Shown here: positions 1-7,841 of the stretch, piece after piece | Numbering within the stretch: the stretch's first letter is position 1 | Layout of the letters: each line of letters starts with the position of its first letter | From: Deltaproteobacteria bacterium | Lineage (GTDB): Bacteria; Myxococcota_A; UBA9160; UBA4427 | Direction of reading: 5' to 3' | Length of the DNA: 53,404 nucleotides | Assembly (NCBI GenBank): GCA_002719955.1 | Contig: PBFW01000005.1 | Span: forward strand, 1 to 53,404 | Made by a program: the position numbers and the translations under genes | Notes under the pieces: generated by a model | Seen by the model: the letters and a program-made list of their open reading frames with translations, nothing else | Database searches by the model: none | Told to the model about the DNA's origin: nothing

Positions 1-2
1 AG

Positions 3-113
3 TCGCTCGAAAGATTGTTGAATCAGGCCCGGCTTCGGCTCGCGGAGGGCGCTGATTCGACCTCCGTTTCGACTTCGGTCGAGAGGGACGAAGACGGTGT
101 CTGAAAGGTGCTT
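3..113 (+). CDS. C-terminal fragment of an upstream gene (unidentified)
   Basis: An open frame enters from the left edge and stops at a TGA ending at 113, 78 bases before rpsA. It encodes about 36 residues with a helical leucine/arginine-rich start and an acidic, Ser/Thr-rich end, and its codon choice resembles that of the genes downstream. In related bacteria the gene before rpsA is often cmk or ispH, but the fragment is too short to assign. A second frame, open to about 54, is an alternative. Confidence 0.3.
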
Positions 114-148
114 TAAACCGTTTTACTGGGCGGATCGCTCAGTCTGGC

Positions 149-167
149 TGGCCACACGGGGTGGCCA
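149..167 (+). promoter_or_regulatory. rpsA leader hairpin
   Basis: A perfect 7-bp inverted repeat, TGGCCAC/GTGGCCA, with a 5-nt loop (ACGGG) ends nine bases before the AGGAG ribosome-binding site (176-180) of rpsA. S1 represses its own translation in enterobacteria through leader hairpins just upstream of the start codon. The position here fits such a role, but regulation is inferred only from placement. Confidence 0.4.
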
Positions 168-191
168 TGACCATCAGGAGTAACCACACAC

Positions 192-1910
192 ATGTCTGAA
201 ACAACCGAACAAACACCCGGCGCGAGCGAAAGTTTCGCTGAGCTCTTCGGGTCGAACGAGCAAGCCATCAAAGAGGGTGAGATTGCGCGCGGTAGGGTCC
301 TCTCGATCGACGGTGATTTCGTCCAGATCGATATCGGCTTCAAGTCCGAGGGAATGATCGCGACCTGGGAATTCATGACGGAAGAGGGTGAGATCACCAT
401 CGCCGTCGGAGATGACGTCGAAGTTCTCGTCGAAGAGGTCGAGAGCGACGACGGCCAATTGGTCTTGTCCAAGGAGAAGGCGGAGCGCCTCAAGGTCTGG
501 GACGAGATCAGCAACGCCTACGACAACGAGGAAGCCGTCGAGGGCACCATCGTTGCTCGGGTCAAGGGTGGCCTCTCCGTCGACATCGGAGTGAAGGCAT
601 TCTTGCCAGGCTCGCAGGTCGATCTTCGGCCGGTCCGGAATCTCGAAGCGCTACTCGGGGAAAAGGCCAACTTCAAGATCATCAAATTCAACAAGCGACG
701 CGGGAATATCGTTCTCTCCAGAAGAGCGCTTCTGGAGACCGAGCGAAAGAAGATGCGGGAGTCGACGCTCGAGACGCTTTCCGAGGGCCAGATCCTTGAC
801 GGCGTGATCAAGAACCTCACTGACTACGGCGCGTTCATCGACCTCGGCGGTATCGATGGGCTCCTCCACATCACGGATATGTCCTGGGGTCGTATCAACC
901 ATCCGAGCGAATTATTTCAGGTGGGTGACGAGATCAAGGTCAAGGTTCTCAAATTCGACGTGGAAGCGGAGCGTGTTTCTCTGGGTCTCAAGCAGATTCA
1001 GCCGGACCCGTGGATCGACGCCGGCATGCGCTACCCGCTCGGCATGCGCATCCGGGGCAAAGTGGTCTCGCTCACGGATTACGGTGCGTTCGTCGAATTG
1101 GAGCCCGGGATCGAAGGCCTCGTGCACGTTTCCGAGATGTCCTGGACCAAGCGCGTCAAGCACCCGTCGAAGGTCGTCACGATCGGAGATGAGGTCGACG
1201 CGGTCGTGCTCGACGTCGACGAGCGAGATCGCAAGATTTCGCTGGGCATGAAACAGATCGAGGAGAACCCGTGGAGCGTGATCGAAGAGCGTTACCCGGT
1301 CGGCACCCAGGTATCGGGCCAGGTCCGCAACATCACGAACTTCGGCATCTTCGTCGGTCTCGAAGAGGGCATTGATGGTCTGGTTCACGTCTCGGATATT
1401 TCCTGGACGGAGCAGGTCAAGCATCCCTCTGAGCGTTTCGAGAAGGGCGACGAAGTCAACGCTGTCGTGCTGAAGATCGACAAGGAGAACGAGAAATTCT
1501 CCCTGGGGATCAAGCAGCTCGAGCCGAATCCGTGGGACGATATTCTCAAGAAGTTCAAGGTCGGCAGCGAGATCACCGGTCCGGTCAAGAGCGTGACCGA
1601 CTTCGGCGTCTTCGTTCAGCTCGAAGAGGGGATCGATGGTCTGGTCTACAGCTCCGAGCTGGCCGCCGAACGGATCGAGACGCCCTCTGAACACTTCAAG
1701 GAGGGGCAGGAGGTCACGGCTCTGGTCGTCAAGGTCGATGCGAATGAGCAGAAGATCTCCTTGTCGATTCGCGCAGTGAATGACAAGGCTGAACGCGCGG
1801 CGCTCAAAAAAATCGCGGAACAGCAATCGGTCAGTCAGACCACCACACTCGGTGATTTATTGGCCGAGAAGCTCCGAACCCAAGGCGATTCCGGGGAGAC
1901 GAGCGAATAG
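192..1910 (+). CDS. rpsA: 30S ribosomal protein S1
   Basis: S1 binds mRNA single strands on the 30S subunit and helps load structured messages. The 572-residue protein has six S1/OB repeats starting near residues 28, 113, 199, 284, 371 and 458. Repeats 3-6 carry the clear signature of a DYGAF/NFGIF/DFGVF strand followed by GLVH (GLLH in repeat 3, GLVY in repeat 6), while repeats 1-2, which bind the ribosome, are more divergent, as is usual. Length matches six-domain proteobacterial S1 (about 557 aa). The ATG lies 11 bases after an AGGAG. The next gene is ihfB, the classical proteobacterial neighbour. A hairpin in the leader may mediate autoregulation. Confidence 0.98.
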   Translation: MSETTEQTPGASESFAELFGSNEQAIKEGEIARGRVLSIDGDFVQIDIGFKSEGMIATWEFMTEEGEITIAVGDDVEVLVEEVESDDGQLVLSKEKAERLKVWDEISNAYDNEEAVEGTIVARVKGGLSVDIGVKAFLPGSQVDLRPVRNLEALLGEKANFKIIKFNKRRGNIVLSRRALLETERKKMRESTLETLSEGQILDGVIKNLTDYGAFIDLGGIDGLLHITDMSWGRINHPSELFQVGDEIKVKVLKFDVEAERVSLGLKQIQPDPWIDAGMRYPLGMRIRGKVVSLTDYGAFVELEPGIEGLVHVSEMSWTKRVKHPSKVVTIGDEVDAVVLDVDERDRKISLGMKQIEENPWSVIEERYPVGTQVSGQVRNITNFGIFVGLEEGIDGLVHVSDISWTEQVKHPSERFEKGDEVNAVVLKIDKENEKFSLGIKQLEPNPWDDILKKFKVGSEITGPVKSVTDFGVFVQLEEGIDGLVYSSELAAERIETPSEHFKEGQEVTALVVKVDANEQKISLSIRAVNDKAERAALKKIAEQQSVSQTTTLGDLLAEKLRTQGDSGETSE

Positions 1911-2061
1911 CGATCGAAGAGGGGGGCGCGCAGTGGGGCTACCTGCCGCGCGCACCTCCCGATTCGGCTCGAACCGGATCGAGAGTCTAGAATTGCGAAG
2001 GCTGGGCGCTTTGCCGAAGGCGAGGCGGAGCATTGAACAGGGCTAGGTCTGGGGAGATAGA

Positions 2062-2436
2062 ATGACGAAGAGCGGTTTGATCGAAGAAGTGGCGAAGCGC
2101 ACCCCGCACATCTCGAAGAAGGATACGGAGGTCGTCGTCAACACGATCTTCGATGCGATGATCGAATCATTGCGAGGGGGGGACCGGATCGAGATTCGGG
2201 GCTTCGGATCCTTCCAGGTAAAGATTCGCGAGGCTCGGGACGGTCGTAATCCGAAGACCGGAGAGCCGGTGCATATCTCTGCCAAGCGGACGCCCTTCTT
2301 CAAGGTGGGAAAAGAACTCAAGGAAATGGTCGACGTCGCAGCGCCGGGGAGCGGATCCACCGCACCCTCTGCACCTGGCTCCGCTGGGCCGGGTGCAGCG
2401 GCAGTGGACGCGTCGGGAGACTCGGTGACCGACTGA
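2062..2436 (+). CDS. ihfB: integration host factor beta / HU-family DNA-bending protein
   Basis: This is a small dimeric nucleoid protein that bends DNA. Residues 1-92 form the HU/IHF fold: an N-terminal helical part beginning MTKSGLIEEV, the RIEIRGFGSF strand, then the GRNPKTGEPV arm tip with the conserved proline that intercalates into DNA, and a KVGKELKEMV C-terminal helix. The position just after rpsA is that of ihfB in proteobacteria. Unlike standard IhfB (about 94 aa), it carries a further ~32 residues rich in Gly, Ala, Pro and Ser with no lysines. Whether its partner is an IhfA or itself cannot be told from this window. Confidence 0.93.
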   Translation: MTKSGLIEEVAKRTPHISKKDTEVVVNTIFDAMIESLRGGDRIEIRGFGSFQVKIREARDGRNPKTGEPVHISAKRTPFFKVGKELKEMVDVAAPGSGSTAPSAPGSAGPGAAAVDASGDSVTD

Positions 2437-2464
2437 TTTCGGTTTCTTCGGGGGGAGAGCCAAT

Positions 2465-2821
2465 ATGAAGCGACTCGCGCTGTTGATCTCGGCCCTGGGG
2501 TTCTTCCTCGGGGCACTCTGGCTGGGCTGGTCGTTTCGTGCGGCCAATGCGCTTTTGGTCGATCTGGATCTGGTCTGGCTGCGGATCCCTGATCTCGAGC
2601 TCTGGTGGCTGCTCCTCGCGGCCTCTGGTTTCGGCTCGTCCCTCGCGACTGGCGTCGTCGGCTTCGCCTGGCTGCGTGGGCGCGTATTGAATCGTCGATA
2701 TCGCAAGGCGATCAAACGCCTCGAATCGGAACTGCATCAGATGAGGAGCCTTCCCCTGGCGTCGAGTGAGAGCGAGGCGTTCGAGGAGGAGCCCAACCGC
2801 GTCGCATTCGGGCGGGGGTAG
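2465..2821 (+). CDS. lapA: LapA-domain inner-membrane protein
   Basis: LapA (DUF1049) is a small membrane protein that works beside LapB in controlling lipopolysaccharide assembly and LpxC turnover in enterobacteria. The 118-residue protein has two hydrophobic spans (about 4-24 and 46-70), the second followed by a basic stretch rich in Arg/Lys and a cytoplasmic coiled helix, the usual LapA layout. It sits between ihfB and a TPR gene resembling lapB, as in E. coli, with only 3 bases to the next start. The family call rests on topology and gene order more than on a motif. Confidence 0.8.
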   Translation: MKRLALLISALGFFLGALWLGWSFRAANALLVDLDLVWLRIPDLELWWLLLAASGFGSSLATGVVGFAWLRGRVLNRRYRKAIKRLESELHQMRSLPLASSESEAFEEEPNRVAFGRG

Positions 2822-2824
2822 GCG

Positions 2825-3853
2825 GTGGCACTGCGAAGACGAGCGCAGAGCGTGGATGCGAGCAAGGCGGGGTCCGTCGAAGCTGCGCTCAGACGAAGCC
2901 TCCGTGCGGCCGTCTGCGCGGATTGGCCGACGGCGGAAACCTGGCTCGAGCGCATCGTCGAAGCCGATAGCACCGACCTGGACGCCTATCATGCGCTGGC
3001 ACGTCTCTACCGTGAGCAGGGGGCGATTGGTCGCGCGATCCGGATGCATCAGAACCTCTTGATGCGCACGGATCTCCGCCGTGAAGAGCGCGACGACGCC
3101 CTCCTGGAATTGGCGCGAGATTTTGATGCCGGCGGCTTCAGCGAGCGCGCGGCGGCGGGCTATGAAGAAGTGCTCGACACCCAGCCACGAAATCCAGAGG
3201 TGCTTGCGCGGCTGGTGAAACTCTCGCGCGAGCTCCGCGAATTCCCTCGCGGACTCTCCCTTGTCAAGCGGCTGCGACGACATGACCGGGACGGGGCGGA
3301 CGCCGCCGAAGTGGAGTTGTTGCTCTCCCAGGCCCAGAGCCAGCTCGACGAGGGGGATCACGACGGCGGGCGTGGGACGCTCAAGCGCTGCCTTCGTCGC
3401 TACAAGACCTGTGGATCGGCGTGGGCGATGCTCGGGCAGATCGAGGTCGAACGTGGCAAGGACGCGAAGGCGCTGGATGCCTGGCGGCGAGGCGCCCTCG
3501 CAGATCCGGAAATGGCCCCCACACTCTACCCGATGATCGAAGCGAGCTATTCGGCTCGTGGTAAGTCTCAGGACTACGAAAAATTCCTGAAGGGGATCCT
3601 GCAGGACCGACCGGCGGATCATGGGGCACGCATCGCTCTGGCACGCATGCTCGTGAGTCGAGGCGAGGCGGCGAACGCGATCGAAGAGCTGTCCCGAGCG
3701 ATCGAAGTCGAGCCGCATCACATGGGCCTGCGCGTGGAACTCGGGCGCCAGCTGCTTGCCAGCGGACACGAGGTCGAAGCGATCAAGGCCTATACCGGAC
3801 TTCTCGACGCCCTCGAACAGGGAATCCTCGTATTCGAGGAGCTGGGCGATTGA
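2825..3853 (+). CDS. lapB: LapB-like TPR protein without zinc domain
   Basis: The 342-residue protein is a chain of TPR-like helix pairs through most of its length, with recurrent A-L-A-R-L-Y and A-x-x-x-Y-E-x-V-L type repeats. Enterobacterial LapB (YciM) tunes LPS synthesis by regulating FtsH-mediated LpxC decay. It has an N-terminal membrane helix, TPRs and a C-terminal rubredoxin-like zinc domain. Here the TPR body matches, but there is no hydrophobic N-terminus and no CxxC pair: the protein ends soon after the last repeat, directly overlapping mutS. It begins at GTG, 3 bases after lapA. The role in LPS control is inferred from pairing with lapA. Confidence 0.75.
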   Translation: MALRRRAQSVDASKAGSVEAALRRSLRAAVCADWPTAETWLERIVEADSTDLDAYHALARLYREQGAIGRAIRMHQNLLMRTDLRREERDDALLELARDFDAGGFSERAAAGYEEVLDTQPRNPEVLARLVKLSRELREFPRGLSLVKRLRRHDRDGADAAEVELLLSQAQSQLDEGDHDGGRGTLKRCLRRYKTCGSAWAMLGQIEVERGKDAKALDAWRRGALADPEMAPTLYPMIEASYSARGKSQDYEKFLKGILQDRPADHGARIALARMLVSRGEAANAIEELSRAIEVEPHHMGLRVELGRQLLASGHEVEAIKAYTGLLDALEQGILVFEELGD

Positions 3854-6618
3854 GCGCCTCCGCCCTGGACACACCGATGATGCGCCAATTCATCAAGGTG
3901 AAGGCGCGATATCCCGACGCCGTGATCTTCTATCGGATGGGGGATTTCTATGAGATGTTCCTCGACGATGCCGAATTGGTGGCGCCGATCCTCGACATCG
4001 CCCTGACGAGTCGCGACAAGGGCAAGGTCGATGCCGTCCCGATGTGTGGTGTGCCCGTGCACGCCGCGGATGCGCATATCAAACGCCTCGCTGAACTCGG
4101 TCATCGCATCGCGATCTGCGAACAGGTCGAGGATCCAAAGGAAGCCGGCGGCAAGCGGCTCGTGCGTCGTGAGGTGGTCGAAGTCGTCACCCCCGGCCTG
4201 GTCGGAGATCCCGAGGGACTCGACGCGCGCACCATCGTGGCGGTCGCCGCGATCTATTACGAAAGGGGTGCAGACCAGTTAGGGCTCGCCGTGCTCGACG
4301 CGTCCACTTCGGATTTTCGTGCGACCTCCGTGAAGGGAGAGGCCCTGAATCTCGCTCTGGAAGGCCCGACTTCGTCGATCCCCAGCGCGTTGCTGCAGGA
4401 GCTGGCGCGGATCTCACCGAGAGAATTATTGCTGCCGAGCGATTATATCGAGGCCTGGACGGCGACTCTGCGGGACGAACTCGATGGGGTGGCCATCACC
4501 TCGATCGCGGAGTCGGCTTTTCTGCAGGCGGAGGGGTCGGAGGAGGAGGGTGCGGTCGAATGGCCGGGTGAGTTCATGGGCAAGACGGATCCCGGCTCAC
4601 GCGCCGCCGTCGCCGTGGCGAATTATCTCGTCACGAATCAGCCTTTCGCTGCGGCCAACCCGCCGCGGCTACGGCGCTATGAAATCGCTGACACCGTCGT
4701 GCTCGACGCCTCCACGAGAAGACATCTCGAGCTGCACCAGAACTCGGAAGATCGTGGCCGAGCGGGGACGCTGCTGCAGGAACTCGATGACACCTGCTGC
4801 GCGCTCGGGGCGCGGCGGGTTTCGCAGTGGCTTTCCTATCCGCTTCTGTCGCCGAGCGAGATCGCTGGGCGACAGGATGCCGTCGAGCTCCTGGTCGATC
4901 GGGATCGGCTGCGGGGGCGATTGCGCGAGGCGATGAGCCGCGTGCGGGATCTCGAACGGCTGTTGGCGAAGGCGACACGGCCCGGGGCCGTACCGCGGGA
5001 TCTTGGGGCGCTCAGGAGTTCGCTGCAGGCGCTGCCGGAGGTGGCGAAGGCCATCGGTGAGGAGGCGGAGGGTGGATCCGAGAATGTCGAACTTCTGGGC
5101 GGCGCCCCGGCCGAGGCCGTCGTCCTCGTCGCACCCGAGGCCCTTCCGGAGCTGACGTTGCTTCTCGAGCGGTCGCTGATCGATGATCCGCCGACGATTC
5201 CGAAGGGGTCACGGGGAGCGCACGAGACCGGCTATATCCGAGAGGGCTACCGAAGCGATCTCGACTCGCTGCGCGAGAGCGCGACGAAGGGGCGCGAGTG
5301 GATCGCGGGCCTCGAAGCGGAGGAGCGGGAGCGGTCGGGGATCTCGACGCTCAAGGTTCGATTTCATCCCGTCCACGGGTATTCCCTCGAAGTCGGCAAG
5401 GCCCATCTCGCAAAGGTGCCGGAGGACTACGAACGCAAGCAGACCCTGGCGAGTGTCGAACGCTTCACGACCGAGCGGCTGCGCGAGGTCGAGTCGAGGG
5501 TGATGGGCGCCAACGAGAGGGCCGCCAAGCTCGAGCGCGCGATCTTCGACTCCGTTCGAGATACCGCCTGTGAAGCCTCTGAAGAGATTCGCGAAGCCGC
5601 GGATCGCGTGGCGACACTCGACGCATTGGCCTCGTTCGCAGAGGTGGCTCGTCGCAAACGTTGGGTCCGGCCCGTCGTCGACGAGGGTGAGATCCTCGAG
5701 ATCAAAGCTGGGCGTCATCCCGTCGTCGAGAGTGTGCTCGGACGACAGGGTTCCGATGGATTCGTGCCCAACGATGCGAAACTCGATCCGGCGGGTCAGC
5801 AGATCCTGCTGCTGACGGGCCCCAACATGTCGGGTAAGAGCACCTATCTTCGTCAGGTTGCGCTGATCGTCCTGATGGCGCAAATGGGGAGTTTCGTCCC
5901 AGCCGAGAGCGCCTGCGTTGGGGTGGTCGATCGTGTCTTTACACGCGTAGGGGCTTCGGATCGCTTGGCCAGGGGCGAATCCACCTTTATGGTCGAGATG
6001 CGCGAAACTGCAGAGATCCTGCGGCAGGCGTCGCGGCGAAGCCTCGTGATCCTCGACGAGATCGGGCGCGGGACATCGACTTTCGATGGGCTCTCGATCG
6101 CCTGGGCCGTCGCCGAGTATCTCCACGATACGAAGGGGGTGGAGGCGCGCACGCTCTTCGCCACCCATTACCATGAGCTGGTCGCGCTCGCCGATTCGAA
6201 GGTGCGGATCCACAACGCACATTTCGAGGTTCGCGAATGGAACGAGGAGGTGATTTTTCTGCGAAGGCTCGTCGAGGGTGGCGCGAATCGTTCCTACGGG
6301 ATCCAGGTCGCCCGCCTGGCGGGTCTGCCGAAGCCTGTGGTCGCCCGTGCGCGTTCGATCCTGCTCGATCTCGAGCGCGGTGAATTGCCCGGCGCTCAGG
6401 GCAGGTCGAGCCAAGGGTCGCAGGACGGCCAGCTCTTCCTGGCGCTCCAACCTGAGCGGGCCTCGATGGGAGAGAGCAAGAACGAAGCCGAAGGGGAATG
6501 CCTCATGGCGCTGAAAGCGCTCGACCCCGATGCGATGACGCCCATCGATGCGCTCACTTGGCTCGCGAAGAGCCGGGCTGCACTGGTCGCGGCGGACGAT
6601 GAAGGGGAGGGCGCATGA
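3850..6618 (+). CDS. mutS: DNA mismatch repair protein MutS
   Basis: MutS recognises base mismatches and starts methyl- or nick-directed repair. The 922-residue protein carries the mismatch-reading Phe-x-Glu motif (F33-Y34-E35 in GDFYEMF), connector and lever regions, then the ABC-type ATPase with Walker A GPNMSGKST (about 657-665), Walker B LVILDEIGRGTSTFDG (about 730-745) and the ATHYHEL element, and ends in a helix-turn-helix region containing SYGIQVARLAGLP. Those are marks of true MutS rather than MutS2. The TTG start overlaps the lapB stop by four bases (TTGA); an ATG at 3877 is the alternative. No mutL is in the window. Confidence 0.97.
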   Translation: MSASALDTPMMRQFIKVKARYPDAVIFYRMGDFYEMFLDDAELVAPILDIALTSRDKGKVDAVPMCGVPVHAADAHIKRLAELGHRIAICEQVEDPKEAGGKRLVRREVVEVVTPGLVGDPEGLDARTIVAVAAIYYERGADQLGLAVLDASTSDFRATSVKGEALNLALEGPTSSIPSALLQELARISPRELLLPSDYIEAWTATLRDELDGVAITSIAESAFLQAEGSEEEGAVEWPGEFMGKTDPGSRAAVAVANYLVTNQPFAAANPPRLRRYEIADTVVLDASTRRHLELHQNSEDRGRAGTLLQELDDTCCALGARRVSQWLSYPLLSPSEIAGRQDAVELLVDRDRLRGRLREAMSRVRDLERLLAKATRPGAVPRDLGALRSSLQALPEVAKAIGEEAEGGSENVELLGGAPAEAVVLVAPEALPELTLLLERSLIDDPPTIPKGSRGAHETGYIREGYRSDLDSLRESATKGREWIAGLEAEERERSGISTLKVRFHPVHGYSLEVGKAHLAKVPEDYERKQTLASVERFTTERLREVESRVMGANERAAKLERAIFDSVRDTACEASEEIREAADRVATLDALASFAEVARRKRWVRPVVDEGEILEIKAGRHPVVESVLGRQGSDGFVPNDAKLDPAGQQILLLTGPNMSGKSTYLRQVALIVLMAQMGSFVPAESACVGVVDRVFTRVGASDRLARGESTFMVEMRETAEILRQASRRSLVILDEIGRGTSTFDGLSIAWAVAEYLHDTKGVEARTLFATHYHELVALADSKVRIHNAHFEVREWNEEVIFLRRLVEGGANRSYGIQVARLAGLPKPVVARARSILLDLERGELPGAQGRSSQGSQDGQLFLALQPERASMGESKNEAEGECLMALKALDPDAMTPIDALTWLAKSRAALVAADDEGEGA

Positions 6619-7841
6619 TGGCGCGCGAGCGGGAGGCGCGGGTCGCGCTGCTGCTCGGCCTGATCTGCCTGGCACCGACGCTGCTGGCCGTCGAACGGCC
6701 GCCCGGGCTCGGGGACGTGCGCGAGGTTCGCACCTGGTCCTATGCGGAGTATACGCGGGTGGTCGTCGAGCTCACGAAAGAGGTCCGGCTGCCCGAGCAG
6801 GGGCTGATTCGATTGGCCGCCGACACGCGGGCTGGGCGGCCGGATCGCCTCTATCTCGATGTGCCTGGGATCTGGGTAGGACGTCGCTACGAGTCGGGGA
6901 TCGGAGTCGGCGACGGGCTGCTGGACGGGGTGCGACTCGGGCAGAATACGCTCCGGAACACCCGGCTCGTGATCGATCTCGAACGCTACGGCCACCACCG
7001 GCTCTATACGCTGCCGAGTCCCGCGCGAATCGTCGTGGATGTGTATGGCAAACGGGGCAGGTCCCGCGGTGACTCCGGCGGCCGACTCCCCACCGAGCTG
7101 CGACGTGTTCATACCGTCGTCGTCGATCCGGGGCACGGAGGACGCGACCCCGGGGCGACGGGCATCGGCGGGCTCCGCGAAAAAGACGTGAACCTCTCGA
7201 TCGCCAAGAAGCTCGCGGCGCGTCTCGAGGATCGCGGTTTCGAGGTCGTACTCACGCGGGATAGGGATCGCACGCTCACCCTCGAAGAGCGAACGGCCGC
7301 GGCGGAGTCCTCGGGGGGAGACGTCTTCATCTCGATTCACGCGAACGCGTCGCGGCGGTCGCGAACCCGCGGCATCGAGATCTACACCCTCGATGCGAAC
7401 CACGAACGCCACAGCCTGGACGTCGCCGCCCGCGAGAACGGAGTTCCCGCGGCTCGCCTCGACCCGCTCCAGCGCGCGCTTGCGCGTATCCAGGTGGGGG
7501 AGCTCGCCTCGCAATCGGAGCGGCTTGCAAGTCTCGTTCACGAAAATGTGATTCGCGGTATCCAGCAACGCAACCGATCGCTGCCCGATCTCGGACTCAA
7601 GAAGGGCCCCTTCTACGTGCTCTTCATGTCGAGCATGTCCTCGGTGCTGGTCGAGACGGGCTTCGTGACCAACAAGCGCGATGCGAAGTTGCTGCGGAGC
7701 GCACAATTCCAGTCGGAGTTGGCGGTGCAAATCGCCGATGGGGTCGATCGCTATCGCCAGCAGATCGAAGCGGGACCGGCTGCGTCGGCGCGTCTCGCCA
7801 AGGGGGCTGCGGGTGTTCGACGTGGCGACGGGATACGCTGA
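6615..7841 (+). CDS. amiC: N-acetylmuramoyl-L-alanine amidase (AMIN + Amidase_3)
   Basis: This is a periplasmic zinc amidase that cuts the bond between MurNAc and the stem peptide during cell separation. The 408-residue protein has an N-terminal hydrophobic export signal (about 8-27), an AMIN-like beta domain (about 35-145) that targets peptidoglycan or the division site, and an Amidase_3 domain. Zinc/catalytic residues are visible: H174 in DPGHGG, E189 in LREKDV, H242 in SIHAN and E347 in VLVETGF. It starts at an ATG overlapping the mutS stop (ATGA). AmiB versus AmiC type cannot be separated here, so the symbol is approximate. Confidence 0.92.
   Translation: MMAREREARVALLLGLICLAPTLLAVERPPGLGDVREVRTWSYAEYTRVVVELTKEVRLPEQGLIRLAADTRAGRPDRLYLDVPGIWVGRRYESGIGVGDGLLDGVRLGQNTLRNTRLVIDLERYGHHRLYTLPSPARIVVDVYGKRGRSRGDSGGRLPTELRRVHTVVVDPGHGGRDPGATGIGGLREKDVNLSIAKKLAARLEDRGFEVVLTRDRDRTLTLEERTAAAESSGGDVFISIHANASRRSRTRGIEIYTLDANHERHSLDVAARENGVPAARLDPLQRALARIQVGELASQSERLASLVHENVIRGIQQRNRSLPDLGLKKGPFYVLFMSSMSSVLVETGFVTNKRDAKLLRSAQFQSELAVQIADGVDRYRQQIEAGPAASARLAKGAAGVRRGDGIR

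Noticed and set aside
1922..1955. GC-rich imperfect hairpin after rpsA as a terminator
   Set aside because: The stem needs a bulge and no T-run follows; too weak to call.
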